Shown: one piece after another, positions 1 through 10,747 of the stretch
Position numbering within the stretch: position 1 is the first letter of the stretch
Layout of the letters: the number at the start of each line of letters is the position of its first letter
Assembly (NCBI GenBank): GCA_000151295.1
Contig: GG745328.1
Location: forward strand, 509,735 to 573,734
DNA length: 64,000 bases
Direction: 5' to 3'
Source: Allomyces macrogynus ATCC 38327
Lineage: Eukaryota; Blastocladiomycota; Blastocladiomycetes; Blastocladiales; Blastocladiaceae
Translations under genes and position numbers: made by a program
Notes under the pieces: generated by a model
Seen by the model: the letters and a program-made list of their open reading frames with translations, nothing else
Told to the model about the DNA's origin: nothing
Database searches by the model: none

Positions 1-689
1 CCTTCGCGATGCTTGGGGATCATGACCAGGTCCCCACCACAAATTGATTTACGCCGACTCGTGCGATTCTAACAACGCCCACAAGGCAGAGAACCATGAA
101 AGAACCCCACCAGGTGCACGGCGTGCATGAGATGGTGGGCGCTGGCGGCGCGGGCGAGGGTTGCACAAGTCGACGCCGCTGCCGCCACACACAGTCCAAG
201 TGGCAACTGGGCGGAACCGCCGCCACTCGCCAGGATGGGGGAAGAACGCCGCTGGCGCCACGCGATCGCGAGGGTCGGCGAGAAAGATCTTCGAGACGAA
301 ACGTGTCAAGCGCCTTGGACGACTTGGATGCAAAAATTTTCGATGATTTTGCACACTTGAAAGGGTGTTTGATAGGTACCGCCGTGCAGGATCTGATTGG
401 CCACGCTATTGAATTCGAGACAGAACCGCGGTGCCTTTTCCGAAAAGGCGTGTCGTTTTGGTGTCGACCGGCCGCGCCTAGTTGGTGATGGTTTGGCTGG
501 CTAAGGCTCGGATGCTGGAGGCCGATGCAGATGACGGCGTATCTCATACACGTGGTTTCCGCGTGCGTCCCGCGTCTGCTCCGTCAAGTGTCTCGCGCTG
601 CCTTCCCCTACTGCTCTTCGCGCTGCCCTCGCCCTCGCGTGCGCTCCACCATCGCGACCCGACTAGCTTGCACCTGCTGCAACAGCGTC
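1..689. other. No gene supported
   Basis: Open frames exist on both strands, but they overlap each other, resemble nothing, and have no convincing splice structure. The stretch may hold the upstream region or 5' UTR of the small plus-strand gene that follows, or the edge of a gene lying outside the window. Confidence 0.4.
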
Positions 690-1306
690 ATGAACCCAGT
701 CTACGCGCCGCCGCTGCCACCACACAACCCCGCGGCCGCGACCGCCGCCGGCGTGCCTGCACACCACCACCCAGGCGAGCTTTCCCCTGGCCGTGCACTC
801 GAGCGGCAGGGGTACCCGGTCCTCGCCGCGCGCCGTGATGCGTACCGCATCCTCGCTCCGGGCGATACGGCCGTATTGCTCCACCAAGCCGCGCGTGGGC
901 CCGCACCACCGCCCATCGTTCAGCGCGCGATGGATGTCGCGCGGAGTGCGCCGGCGGCGAGGCGAACGGTTCTGGATACGCCGCCGGTACGTTGAAGTGT
1001 CGCAAAGGGGGTAGCTTCTGGGAGTGGAGAGTAACGATTGGGTGTGAGTAGAGTATCACGGCGATCCGGCTCGCGGCGATGCGGCAACTTTCTGGGTTGC
1101 CGCCGCCCCGGATGCTTGGTGCGTCGGCGTCGGTGGACACGTTGTCGCGGCCAAGTGGCAGCAAGATCGAGCATTCGTCGGGGTCAGCGCGCGAGTGGGA
1201 GACGACGCGGCCGGGCGCAAGGAGCGGTGGAGGAGGTAGTGGGCGGCGGTCGGTGCAGGGCCGTGGCGGGCCGTGGGATGATGCCGCAGACGACATGGAT
1301 TTTTAA
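690..1306 (+). CDS. Hypothetical protein, two exons, 183 aa
   Basis: I do not recognise this gene. Proposed CDS is join(690..986, 1052..1306). Exon 1 ends in two Pro codons at a GTACGT donor; the acceptor is GTAG before AGT ATC ACG, and the frame is kept (phase 0). The start at 690 is the first Met before a proline/alanine-rich segment. The same frame is open back to 525, so the start is not fixed. The middle (VLAARRDAYRILAPGD region) looks structured. The C-terminus is Gly/Arg/Ser-rich and ends in the acidic WDDAADDMDF. The canonical splice pair and sensible continuation on both sides support a real gene. There is no signal peptide or membrane segment. Confidence 0.4.
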
Positions 1307-1560
1307 TTTGTACATGTGGGACGGTGGTGTTGGTCGTGATTCAAGACGCAGGTTCGGGACGGTTTTGGTCTTGAACATTTCGAAACAATCAAGCACGCTC
1401 CACGACTGGGACCCACGAAACTTCTATCCGCAACGGTGATAAATAGTAAACATGTCCAAGCGCACGAGCACAGTCCTCTCCACCCGACAATGAATGAACC
1501 AGTCCCCCCGAGTCGGCGTGGGTCAGGTCTGCCAGCGTCCCTCCCCGCCCATCGTGGTCA

Positions 1561-4533
1561 TCATACTGCCGCCATACCCGCCGTCGCCGCTGCCGTTACC
1601 GATGACCCCACGGGCCGGTCGGTATGCCCACCGTAACCAGGCAGCTTGGGCAACGCCGGCGACCCAGCACTGCCACCACTTCGTGCTGCCGCTGCAGCTG
1701 TGGCCCCTGCCGGGTTCGCGCCGACCGTCGAGTGCACGTGCGGGTGCGCGTGGCCGCCGCCGCCCCCGCCGCCGCGCATCCGGCTCTGGTGAATGGCCTT
1801 CTTGGCGAGCAAGTACTTTTTCTTGACGTCCTGCACCTGGCGTGAGAGCGCCTGGATATCGGCCTTGAACTCGATCGCCTGCGCCTGGTGCATGTTAAGT
1901 TCCGACGCCATGGCCTTGAGCTCGCGCGTCTTGTCCTTGACGAGGTTCTTGAGCACCTCCACCTGCTGGACAATCTCCGGTCCCGGCACACGACTGAGCA
2001 TGGCCTTGAGGTCGAGGTAGAGTTTCTCTTTAGCCTGCAGCAGCAACTCCTTCTCGACGACCTGCTCGGTCTTGGCAATCAATCGTTTCTGCAGTGTCTG
2101 CACTTTTTGCACGAGCTCGTAGGTCGACGGGTCGGACCCGGCCAGCTTGCGCCACCGGTGAATGTTCATCGGGTTCTCGAGTTCCTCTTCGAGCACCTTG
2201 ACGCGCGTGCGCTCGCTGAGCAGTTCCTTTTGCAGCCGGTAAATCTCGTTGCGCAGCGTCTCGACGTTGGTCGTCTCGTGCTGCAAGATGGTCTTCTCGC
2301 GCCGCAGCTTCTTGACCTCGAGCTTGAGCACGCGAATGTCCTCGAGCCGCTCGCGATACTGGATTTCGCCCTTGTTCAGCGTCGACTGCTGGATCTTGAT
2401 CTTCTCGTAGAGCAGCGCGAGCTCGTCGTTGCGCCGGATCAGTTGCGTGCCGAGAATGTCCTAGTGTAGGCAAGGGGGGGCACCGAGTCGGCGTTTCAGG
2501 CAGCAAGATTGAGTGCGGGCGAGTGAGCGTTGAGGTAGAAAGAGAACACAGCATACGCGCTCCTGGATCACGGCTTCGTACTCCTTCTTTTGCCGCAGCC
2601 GCTCCGAGTCAGCCTCGGCAATAATGTGCCGCAACTTGTTCTCCTCGGCCTGCTGGTTCTGAATAAACTGGTGCGCGGCGTCGAGCTGCTGCCTGAGCTT
2701 TTGCAGTTCCTGTTTGGCCCCTTCCTTTTCCTTTTCGACCTTGAGGTGCTCAAAGTGCTCCTTGAGCAGCGCCGACTCCTTGGCGGAAATCTCCTCCTTG
2801 TACTGCTCGATCTGGTGCGTCATGATCTTGAGCTTGCGGCGCATTTCCGTAATCTCGTCCTGCGACTCGATCAGGTTCTTCGAGTACAAGTTGCGGTCCG
2901 ACCGGACCTGTTCGTAGAGCGCCTGCTGCTGCTTGAGCTTGTACTCGGCCTCGGCAATCTTCTTCTTGTAGTCGAAGATTTGGTTCTCCTTGATGATCAC
3001 CTCCTCCTCAGCGGCCTGCTTGCCCTGCTGAATCTGCGCGGCCTCGTTCACGTACCGGTCGCGCTCCTTTTCGAGCGCCAAAATCAGCTTACGCTGCTTG
3101 GCTGCCTCTTCCTTGTACCCGCCAATCTCCTGCTCGAGGTTCTGCTTGGTCTGTTCGTGCAGCTTGACGAGATTCGCCTGCTTTTGCGTCGCCGACGTGG
3201 CCTTGAGGTAGTTTTTCGACAAAATGTCGCGCTCACGAATCAGGTCGTCAATTTGCTTGCGGTCCGTCTCAGCCTGCTTCTTGTGGCTCTCCACCTGCCG
3301 CTCGAGCGAGTAGACGAGCGACTTGAGCGCGTCGCGATCCTGCTCGGCGGCCGCCTTCATCTCATCCACCTGCTTAAGTTTACGCTGCAGCATTTCGCGC
3401 ATCTTGGCGACCGACTTGAAATCCGTCTGGATGCGGTCGACGTCGTCGTCGGCCAACTTCACCTCTTGCGCGAGTTTCTGGTTCTCGGCGACGAGCTGGT
3501 TCGCCGTATACAGGTGATGGTCGACTTCTTCCTCGAGTTTCAACTTCATTGCGTGCAGCAAATCCGACTCGGCCATTATCTTATCGCGCGCGTCCTTGGC
3601 GTCCTTGAGCACCGACTCGAGTTTACGCACCTCGTCCTGCGCGCGCGCCAATTGCTCCGCCGTGCGTTTCGACTCGGTTGCCTTCGCGTCGGCCACAGCG
3701 CGCGCATCCCTGACATCCCGCTCCAACCGGTCCCGCGCGGCCGCGTCCGTCTCGGCCTCTTCCTGCCTCAACGCCACCAACTCCTTGAGCGACGCGATTT
3801 CCGCCAAAAGCGTCGCGCGATCGCGCGCATTCGCCGCGTCCTTTTCCGCCAATTCCGCCGCGTCCCCCTGGACCGCCGCGAGCCGCGCGCGTTCCGAGTC
3901 CAGCACGCGCGCCAATTCGTCGCGCTGTTGCAGGACTTCGAGCACGTTGGTGTTTTCCGAGACGAGCGCGCGCTGCGCGGGGGAACGCGCCTGCGTGGCC
4001 GTCGCGAGCTTGGCTTGCAGGTCGGCAACGAGGTCCTTGTTCGCCGAGTCCCGGTCGTTGGCGGCTTCGAGCAGGGCCCAGGCCTTCTTGAGTTCTTTTT
4101 GCAGGCCCATGATTTGCCGGTCTTGCGAGGAGGTCGACGACGAGGAGGACGGCGGGCGGACGGTCGTGGTGGCGCCGGACGGGGTCGACGTGGAAATGGA
4201 CGGAATCGACGGCGCGTAAGCGGACACCGTGGTGGTGGGCGGTGCTGCCGAAATGGACGCGTGTCGCGACCGCGACGGCGGGGTCGTTGCTACGGACGCA
4301 CGCCGTGCCGGAGCGGCGGGAGCCACGGGGACGGGGACTTGCGCGACGGGCGGCGTGTCATCGGAGTCGGTGGAGTCGAGACTGGCGTCGCCGGACGTGT
4401 CGCCGCTGGACGCAGCGTGGGGCGGCGAAGCGTCAGGCAATGGAGGTGGAGCCGACTCGGCGACGGCCGCGGGCGGTTCGGATGACGCTGGGGCCGGGGC
4501 TGTTGGCGGTGCTGGGTCGGTCGAGTCGTCCAT
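1561..4533 (-). CDS. CFAP58: Cilia- and flagella-associated protein 58 (CFAP58/CCDC147)
   Basis: Coiled-coil axonemal protein needed for motile flagella. CDS is complement(join(1561..2460, 2557..4533)), 958 aa; the single 96-nt intron has a GTATGC donor and CTAG acceptor. The first ~130 residues are Ser/Thr/Pro/Ala-rich low complexity, which animal CFAP58 (about 870 aa) lacks. From about residue 140 on it is almost continuous coiled coil. The last third carries the family's signature: ERDILGTQLIRRNDELALLY across the splice junction, then ELENPMNIHRWRKL, LQKRLIAKTEQVVEKE and LSSELNM-like stretches. The tail ends in Gly/His/Ala-rich low complexity. The start is the first ATG of the open frame. 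In a fungus the gene implies a flagellated zoospore stage. Family assignment is strong. Confidence 0.95.
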
Positions 4534-5067
4534 GGTGACGGCAGGGGTCGGCTTGCTGGGTTGGTTGGTCGGATCGGGCGGCGGGCCGCCGTCTAGTCTA
4601 GACCGGTACGTGATTGGGTATGGGTGCGGCCAGATTGCATTGCGGCCAGTTGGACTGGCCAGACGTGTGGGTGCGGGTGTGGGTGTAGGTGCAGATCGGT
4701 GTTGTCAACGACGGCTCCGGGCGAAAGCACATTTGTCGAGAAAGTGGAAGCGTCTCGCGCTGTCCCGCTGTCATCAACGTGAGAGTCTCGTGCATTTGAG
4801 TCAAAGCTGCGCAACCACCCCTTGCTTGTGTGTTGTCGGTTTTCGTGCTGTCGTCAAGCGCGCCGGATCTCGTCGGATCCGCAACAACGACTGTTCTCGC
4901 TCGCATGTTTTTCCAGACAAGCATCTGCGATCCTGAATGAATCCCCGCTGAACTGCTGGATTGCACGAGCGCGGCACCTCACGACCCAACCGCGCCCCGC
5001 TGTTCCACGCGACAAAAAAGTACCTATTCATAATCTCCCCCTTCCCTCTCTTCCCGTCCACCCGCCG
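4534..5067. other. Intergenic: CFAP58 upstream region
   Basis: This 534-bp stretch lies between the CFAP58 start and the end of the BAR-SH3 gene, both on the minus strand. It should hold the CFAP58 promoter and the BAR-SH3 3' UTR. I see no further gene or clear core promoter element. Confidence 0.4.
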
Positions 5068-7186
5068 CTAGTGCGCATGGAAGCAATTCTGGCACTTGCC
5101 GCGCTTAAACACATTCTCCACGTACTCGTCGCATCCGCACGTCGTGCACGGCCCCGGCTTTCCCCCTCCTGCACTCGCCGCCGCGACCGCACTCAGTCCA
5201 TGTGACCACGACGCCGACACCGGCATCCCACTTGACGGCTTCGCCGTCGACGGCGAACTCTGCGCGCTCGCGCGCCGCACGTGCCCCAGCGCCGCGGCCG
5301 CGGCCTGCGGGTGTGCGGCCGCCACGTGTGCGGCCGTCTGCGCCGCGTGCAGCGCCTGTTGCGGGTGCGCGGCAGCGTAGGACATGGCTGCGCCCGCGAG
5401 AGACGAGGTGGAGAGCGGGCGGGTCGTGCCGCCGGCGGAGGCGGCGGCGCGGAGGTTTGAGGCGGTGGTCGGGGCGAAGGGCGGGGTGCGTGACGAGCCG
5501 GTCGAGTGTTGCGCGACGGTCGAGGGGGCGCGGGGGCCCGTGGAGTGCGTCGGGACGGCGGAGATGGCAGTGGGGAGAGTGGTAGGGATCCGTGGCCCGG
5601 TGCCGTGCATTGCGACGGCGGCGGAAGGAGGGGCGGGAGCGGGGTTGTCGGTGATGGGTTCGGTGTAGTTGGCGGGGAACATGCCGCGTGCGCCGTCTAC
5701 AGAGCAAGAACAGGTCAGTTTCGATTAACTCGCCCAGGGGAGAGAAGCGGGAAATGGAACGTACTACACTCGCCGATCCACCACCCGGAATCAATCTCAT
5801 CCAGGACCGCTACGACCTGGCCACGACGCAGCGTCAACTCCTGGTCGCTCTCGCCATCAAAGTCGAACGTGACGCGCACGAGCCGGCGGCCGTCGGCGGC
5901 AGCACCACCTCTCGCCGGCAACGACGGCGGCGGCACGGCCGTGACCGCAATCGGCTCCGGTTCCGGCTCGTGCACCGGTTTCGGTACCACCGTGTCCTCT
6001 GCAAGCTCCACGACCGGCTCCGGCTCCCGTTCCGGCTCAACATGTTCCGTTGGCGGCGCCGCCGACCCCCTGCGCGCCGGCGGCGGTGGCGGGGCCCCAA
6101 TCCGGCCAATCGACGCGACCGAGTTTTGTCGGGAATGGTGTTGCCGCGCGGCCGCGGGCGACGGGGGCGGGATCCGTGGTGGAGTCGACGTGCGTGCGAG
6201 CGACGCCGCGCTCGTGTGCGTGGACCGCGGCGGCGGTGGGGCCATCCCGGCGAGATTGGCCTGCAGGGCCGTGAGCATGTCGGTGCATTTGGTGAAGTAC
6301 TCGACTTGCGCGGAGACGAGTTCGTGAATGGATGACCGGCCGCGGTCCTGGACGATCGTGAGGGAAAGATGGTCATTTGCGGGGGAAAAAGGCGAACCAG
6401 CAAACCGGTTTGCGAACGGACCTCGAAATCGAGCAAATAGGCCATTTTGCCCTCGAGGTCGTGCAACGTCTCCTCGTACTTGTACTGCGCGGCGCGCACT
6501 TCCTCTTCGAGCTCGGGTTTCTCCTTTTTGGCCTTTTGCATCTTGTTGAGCTTGGCGTCGTAGTCGAGTCGCCGCGACTCGAGCTTGCGGCGGAGTTCCT
6601 GAAGGACACCAGGTCAGTGACCGATCACTCGCAGCGAGGACGGTCGAACACGAATGACCGCGCGCGTACCGAGTACTTCTTGGACTCGCCGACGTATTCC
6701 TCGAGAATCGACAGGTAGTTGGTGTGCATGCGGTTGACCTAGTCCAAACGAACACGTCCTTTAGCTCACATTCGTGCACCAGATCGCTCCCTCCACCAGA
6801 ACCAAACTACGTACAAACGCGTTCTGCCACGCGCCCACCTTATCCAACGCCTCTCCCGTAACGACCAAATCGTGGCCAAACATTGACTCGTCACCGAGCA
6901 TCGTGCCCAAGTGCAGCATCGATGCGCCGAGCGCAGCCAATGGAATCTGTTTGGCCTCGGCGCCAGCCACGGCCGAGGCCGTGGCCACGATCCCGCCAAT
7001 GGCTTTGGGCTCGTGCGTGGCCACATATTGTTCGGCAATCATGGCCATCTTTTCCATGACTTCGCGGCGCGTCTCGGTGCGTTTTTCGAGATCGCGGAAT
7101 TCCTGCGTAAAGTCGGTCTTGCTGACGGATCCGAGCTTCTCGTTGGTCCATTGCTTGAGCTTGCCGAGGTTCTTGGCGAGACTCAT
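5068..7186 (-). CDS. BAR-SH3 domain adaptor with C-terminal Cys/His cluster
   Basis: Membrane-curvature and endocytic adaptor of the fungal endophilin-like type. CDS is complement(join(5068..5696, 5765..6347, 6422..6598, 6670..6738, 6815..7186)), 609 aa. The N-terminal BAR domain (about residues 1-240) opens with LGKLKQWTNEKLG and includes RRKLESRRLDYDAKL and KKEKPELEEE. A Pro/Ser/Glu-rich linker follows. The SH3 domain (about 370-425) is rebuilt exactly across the last intron: WWIGECNGARGMFPANY, with ALYDF-type VRVTFDFDGE at its start. After a Ser/Ala/Thr-rich linker the protein ends in CTTCGC...FKRGKCQNCFHAH, a CxxCxC/CxxCxHxH cluster likely to bind zinc. All four introns are GT-AG. BAR plus SH3 predicts binding to curved membrane and to Pro-rich partners at endocytic or cortical sites. 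Confidence 0.88.
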
Positions 7187-7685
7187 TTTGTTGGCGGAGT
7201 TGGGGGGGGCGCGGTTGTTTCGATGGATGGATGGGTTGGTTACTGGGTGGTTCTTGAACGGATCGGGAGCGTGGTGCGCGTGGATCGCGCGGGCTTCAAG
7301 TCGCGCGGGTGTGTTGGGGACTGGTGCGCGTGTCGGAAGAGAGCGTGCACGTTGTCGTGCTTGTCGGCCGCAGCGAGATCGCGGGAGGAGCGGACGGTGA
7401 GGTTCAAAGTGGTTGCACGTCGTCGGAGTGGGCCAGGCCGTTGACTTTGTTCTGAGCCGCTCACGTGCACCTGCAGCGAGACGCGCCGAGCGCGCGACTT
7501 GGCAAAGTCCGCTCGCCGTCTCTCTTCTCCAATCTTCTCCAAAACGTCAAGCCTGGGCCGTTTCCAGCCAGGAAAGCGCGTCATTGACGCCTTGGATTGC
7601 CATTATACACAACTTTGCCCAGCGGCCACGGCCCGCTGTGGCCGTTCGCGTGGTGCCGCTCTTGCCCACGCTCGCCTCTATGCCC
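7187..7685. other. Intergenic: upstream of the BAR-SH3 gene
   Basis: This 499-bp gap separates two minus-strand genes. It should include the BAR-SH3 promoter and 5' UTR and the 3' UTR of the next gene. No further coding signal is visible. Confidence 0.4.
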
Positions 7686-8217
7686 TCACACGACCCGCTC
7701 AAGCTCCATCACCTCGTGCTTCCCAACCCGCGCCTGCCCCTCCCTCCCCACCCCGTCCCACCCCACGCGTTCCTCGACCCGCACGCGCCCCTCGGCCGCG
7801 TCGCCCACAACCTCCCACACGCGCACATCGCCGTTGCTCATTTCCAAAACCAGCGACGCCGGCGGCTTGATCGCGTCCCAGACTCCCGCAACTTCCCACT
7901 TGTGCGGGTCGCGTGTGCGCGACACGGTGAATTGCTGTTCTGGGTACAAGTGCAGGTACCATGTGGCCGTCTCGCAGAGCGTGGAGGCGGGGAGGAGCGG
8001 CGGGCAGGAGGAGGGCGGATGGTGGATGCGGAATGTGCCGGGATGCGGGAATGGTGGTGGGACAGGTGGATGCGTGACTGTGGAGGAGAGCGGCGGGTGA
8101 GCTGAGATTCGACCAACGGGGAAGAAAGGGTGAGAACGGACCGGCGGTGGTCGCGACCATGATCGTGAAGAGCGCGGAGAGGAGCGTCCACAGGAGGAAC
8201 GTGAGGGTCGCGTGCAT
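7686..8217 (-). CDS. Small putative secreted or membrane-anchored protein, 163 aa
   Basis: I do not recognise this gene. CDS is complement(join(7686..8101, 8142..8217)). Exon 1 is essentially a signal peptide or anchor (MHATLTFLLWTLLSALFTI), then VATTA and a GTCCGT donor. The intron would be only 40 nt, ending TCTCAG. Exon 2 starts Pro/His-rich. It then has an ordered segment (ETATWYLHLYPEQQF, RDPHKWEVAGVWDAI, LVLEMSNGDVRVWEVV) that looks like beta-rich lumenal domain sequence, and a charged C-terminus. The start lies 330 bp from the divergent thiouridylase gene, so a shared promoter is possible. Confidence rests on the signal-like exon joining in frame to coding-like sequence. Confidence 0.5.
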
Positions 8218-8547
8218 TGCGGGGTTCCTTGGTGTGGCACTGGCGGCTCGACAATTGTTGAAGGTATTGATCGGATATGTCGTTGGAGAGTGGCCGGAAT
8301 TGCTCGACCCGGGTCCGTTGGGGCGAGCACAGGAGGGTCGAATTGATGCTCTCCACCGTGCAACGACTCGGTGTCCGGTGTCGGTGGTTTGAGAATGGGT
8401 TCGTGGTCGACGTTTCAGCAGAGACGCAACAGCCGACAAAGCGAAGAGCGAAAGTGTTGCCAGCGTGTTCGCGGCGTGTGGCAGTTAGCATCGTACTCTT
8501 ACGTCAATTTCGAGTCCTCCTCTCTTCCTTCTCTTCTGTCCTCGACC
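8218..8547. promoter_or_regulatory. Divergent promoter region
   Basis: A 330-bp space lies between two head-to-head start codons: the putative secreted protein on the minus strand and the thiouridylase on the plus strand. It must carry both 5' ends. No consensus TATA is evident. This is an inference from gene layout only. Confidence 0.35.
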
Positions 8548-10477
8548 ATGATGGCGAGCACGATCCGTTCCTCACGACCAACCATGTTGCAATCCATACT
8601 CCGGCCCTGGATCCAACGATGCACCTACTTTGCGCCCACGTGCACCGTCGCCATCCGTGCTCTCGTGCAATCCCGGCGCACTCTGACCACAACCACATCA
8701 ACACTCGCTGCCCTCAACCTGACCCCCCTCGAACTCCCCACCCGCCCCACCACAATCGCCATGGCTATGTCCGGCGGCGTCGACTCCGCCGTTGCCGCTT
8801 CCCTCCTCCTTTCCGCCGGCCACCGGGTCACTGGCATCTACATGCGCAACTGGGACTCGACCGACGAAACCGGCATCTGCACGTCCGACGCCGACTGGGC
8901 CGACGTCCAAGCCGCATGCCGGTTTCTCGGCATCCGCAGCGTGCGGGTGGATTTCGTGAAAGAGTACTGGGGTCAAGTCTTTGAGACGGCATTGGGCGAG
9001 TTTGAGCGGGGCAGGACACCGAAACCGGACGTCTGGTGTAATCGAGAGATTAAGTTTGTTGCGCTCGCGCGGCGGGTGTTGGTGGAGGGGGTCCCGGGAG
9101 AGGGGAGGTTCGAGTATCTCGCGACGGGTACGTTGCGGAACCTTTCGCCGCTGGTGCTTGAAGAAGTTGTGTCTGACGGTTGCGTGGTTCAAGGGTAGGC
9201 CACTACGCGCGCCGCGTGCCCATGTTCTCCTTGACCGACTCCGAGCCGCCACGATTCCAAGTCGCGCGCGGTCTTGACTCGGGTAAAGACCAGAGCTACT
9301 TCCTCTCGGCCATCGACGGCGCCGTCCTCCCGCGCGTGCTGTTCCCGCTCGGCAACGCGACCAAGCGCGACGTCAAGAACCTCGCGGGCGCGATTGGGCT
9401 CGCGAAGTGGGCCGACAAGAAGGAATCCATGGGGATCTGCTTTATCGGCAAGCTCAAGCGGTTCGATGACTTTCTCGGTCCGTCCGACTTGCTCTCTCCA
9501 CCCGGTTTCGCGCACCGAGCTAATGCGAACATAATGGTGGTGTGTGTGTGTGTGTGTGTGTAGACGGCTACATCGAGCCACAACCCGGCCACTTCATTCT
9601 CGAAGTTGGTACCGTCTTGGGCGCGCACGACGGGTTGGCCAAGTACACAATTGGGCAAGCCGCAAAGATTCATTCACAAAAGGACCGGTACTTTGTCGCG
9701 CACAAGGACGCCAAGACGGGCAATGTCCTGGTCGTCCCCGGACGCGACCATCCGCGGTTGTTTGCGCGCGCGTTGCGTGCGTCGTGGGTGCGGTGGATTC
9801 ACCCGGAGAACGAAGCGCGCGCGTTGGATAGTGGAACGGCGGGGTTGATGGCGCAGATTCGGTACCGCCAGGAGCCGGTGCCGTGTCAGGTGGAGAAGCG
9901 GTACGTTGTGATATCGTGTCGGTGGCGAGCGTGTAGTGGAGATTGACGGATGTGGGGTTTGGACGAATGTAGGTCGGACAGCACGTATACGGTGCACCTC
10001 GCGCATGCGGTTCGCGCGGTCACGCCAGGTCAGGTCGTGGCCGTGTACGATGGCGATGTGTGTCTTGGGTGTGGGGTGCAAATGGAGAGTGATGGGATGG
10101 AGGAGGGCGAGGAAGTCGGAAGCGGCAGGTCCGACTTGAGAGTTTGTTGGAGCGCTGGTCATTTCGTGTCACGCTTGCTCCCGCTTCGTCGTCGTGATGG
10201 AGCACCAGGGGGTTTGATCTGTCTTGTGCGAGGCTGTACCAGGCGAGCTGTGAGGTCCTGTCGTGGTTGCAAGACCAGAGCCCATGGCGCAGTGGTAAAG
10301 GGAAAAACGAGTTTCATTTCATTTCGCAGCAATAGCACTGGAGACAATCAACACTGGGGCCCGGCAGCGACCGCGAGAGCGAAATCCACAATGTACAGAC
10401 AGGATCGCGCCGGGAAATCAAGAGAGAGAGAAAGAGCGTCTTGGTCAAATGAAACGAGGCACCTGCGGCGGCAGTGA
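8548..10477 (+). CDS. SLM3: Mitochondrial tRNA-specific 2-thiouridylase (MTU1/SLM3, MnmA family)
   Basis: ATP-dependent 2-thiolation of the wobble uridine in mitochondrial tRNAs for Lys, Glu and Gln. CDS is join(8548..9127, 9199..9477, 9564..9900, 9973..10477), all introns GT-AG. A basic, Ser/Thr-rich presequence of about 70 residues precedes the PP-loop MSGGVDSAVAA (from residue 74). Both catalytic cysteines are present: PDVWCNREIKF and ESMGICFIG. The C-terminal barrel ends near VAVYDGDVCLGCG. The frame then runs about 130 residues further through Arg-rich, atypical sequence to 10477. The true end is therefore uncertain, and a missed splice site after about 10080 is possible. Intron 2 ends in a GT dinucleotide repeat. 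The start is chosen for the presequence and an ACCATG context. Confidence 0.9.
9539..9561 (+). repeat. (GT)n microsatellite at an intron 3' end
   Basis: About ten GT/TG units run to the last base before the TAG acceptor of intron 2 in the thiouridylase gene. The repeat takes the place of the polypyrimidine tract just upstream of the splice site. Confidence 0.85.
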
Positions 10478-10747
10478 GGTGGGGAAAAGAGAACGGGTCG
10501 ACGCACACAGATGGTCGGGGTCCGGCCAAGGATCGAGGTCGCCAGCCGCAGGTACTCAGCACAAAACGGGAATGACACGGGGAAAATGGTTGCGAAAGGG
10601 GGGCGGAGGGCGAGGGAGAGAGAGCGGGATCCAGGAGAGCGGAGGGACCGAGAATGGTATGCAAAGCGGGAGAGCGGAGAGGGTGGGTGCACAATATCGA
10701 CGAGAAAGCGAATTCAGATCCAAAAAGAAGAAAAATAACCAAGGCAA

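Noticed and set aside
2590..4485. 631-aa plus-strand open frame
   Set aside because: Exactly antisense to CFAP58. Leu/Arg/Val-rich sequence produced by reading GC-rich coiled-coil codons backwards; no domain.
10285..10330. tRNA-like A box (TGGCGCAGTGGTAA)
   Set aside because: No matching B box (GGTTCGAxTCC) or acceptor stem follows; it lies in the thiouridylase tail.
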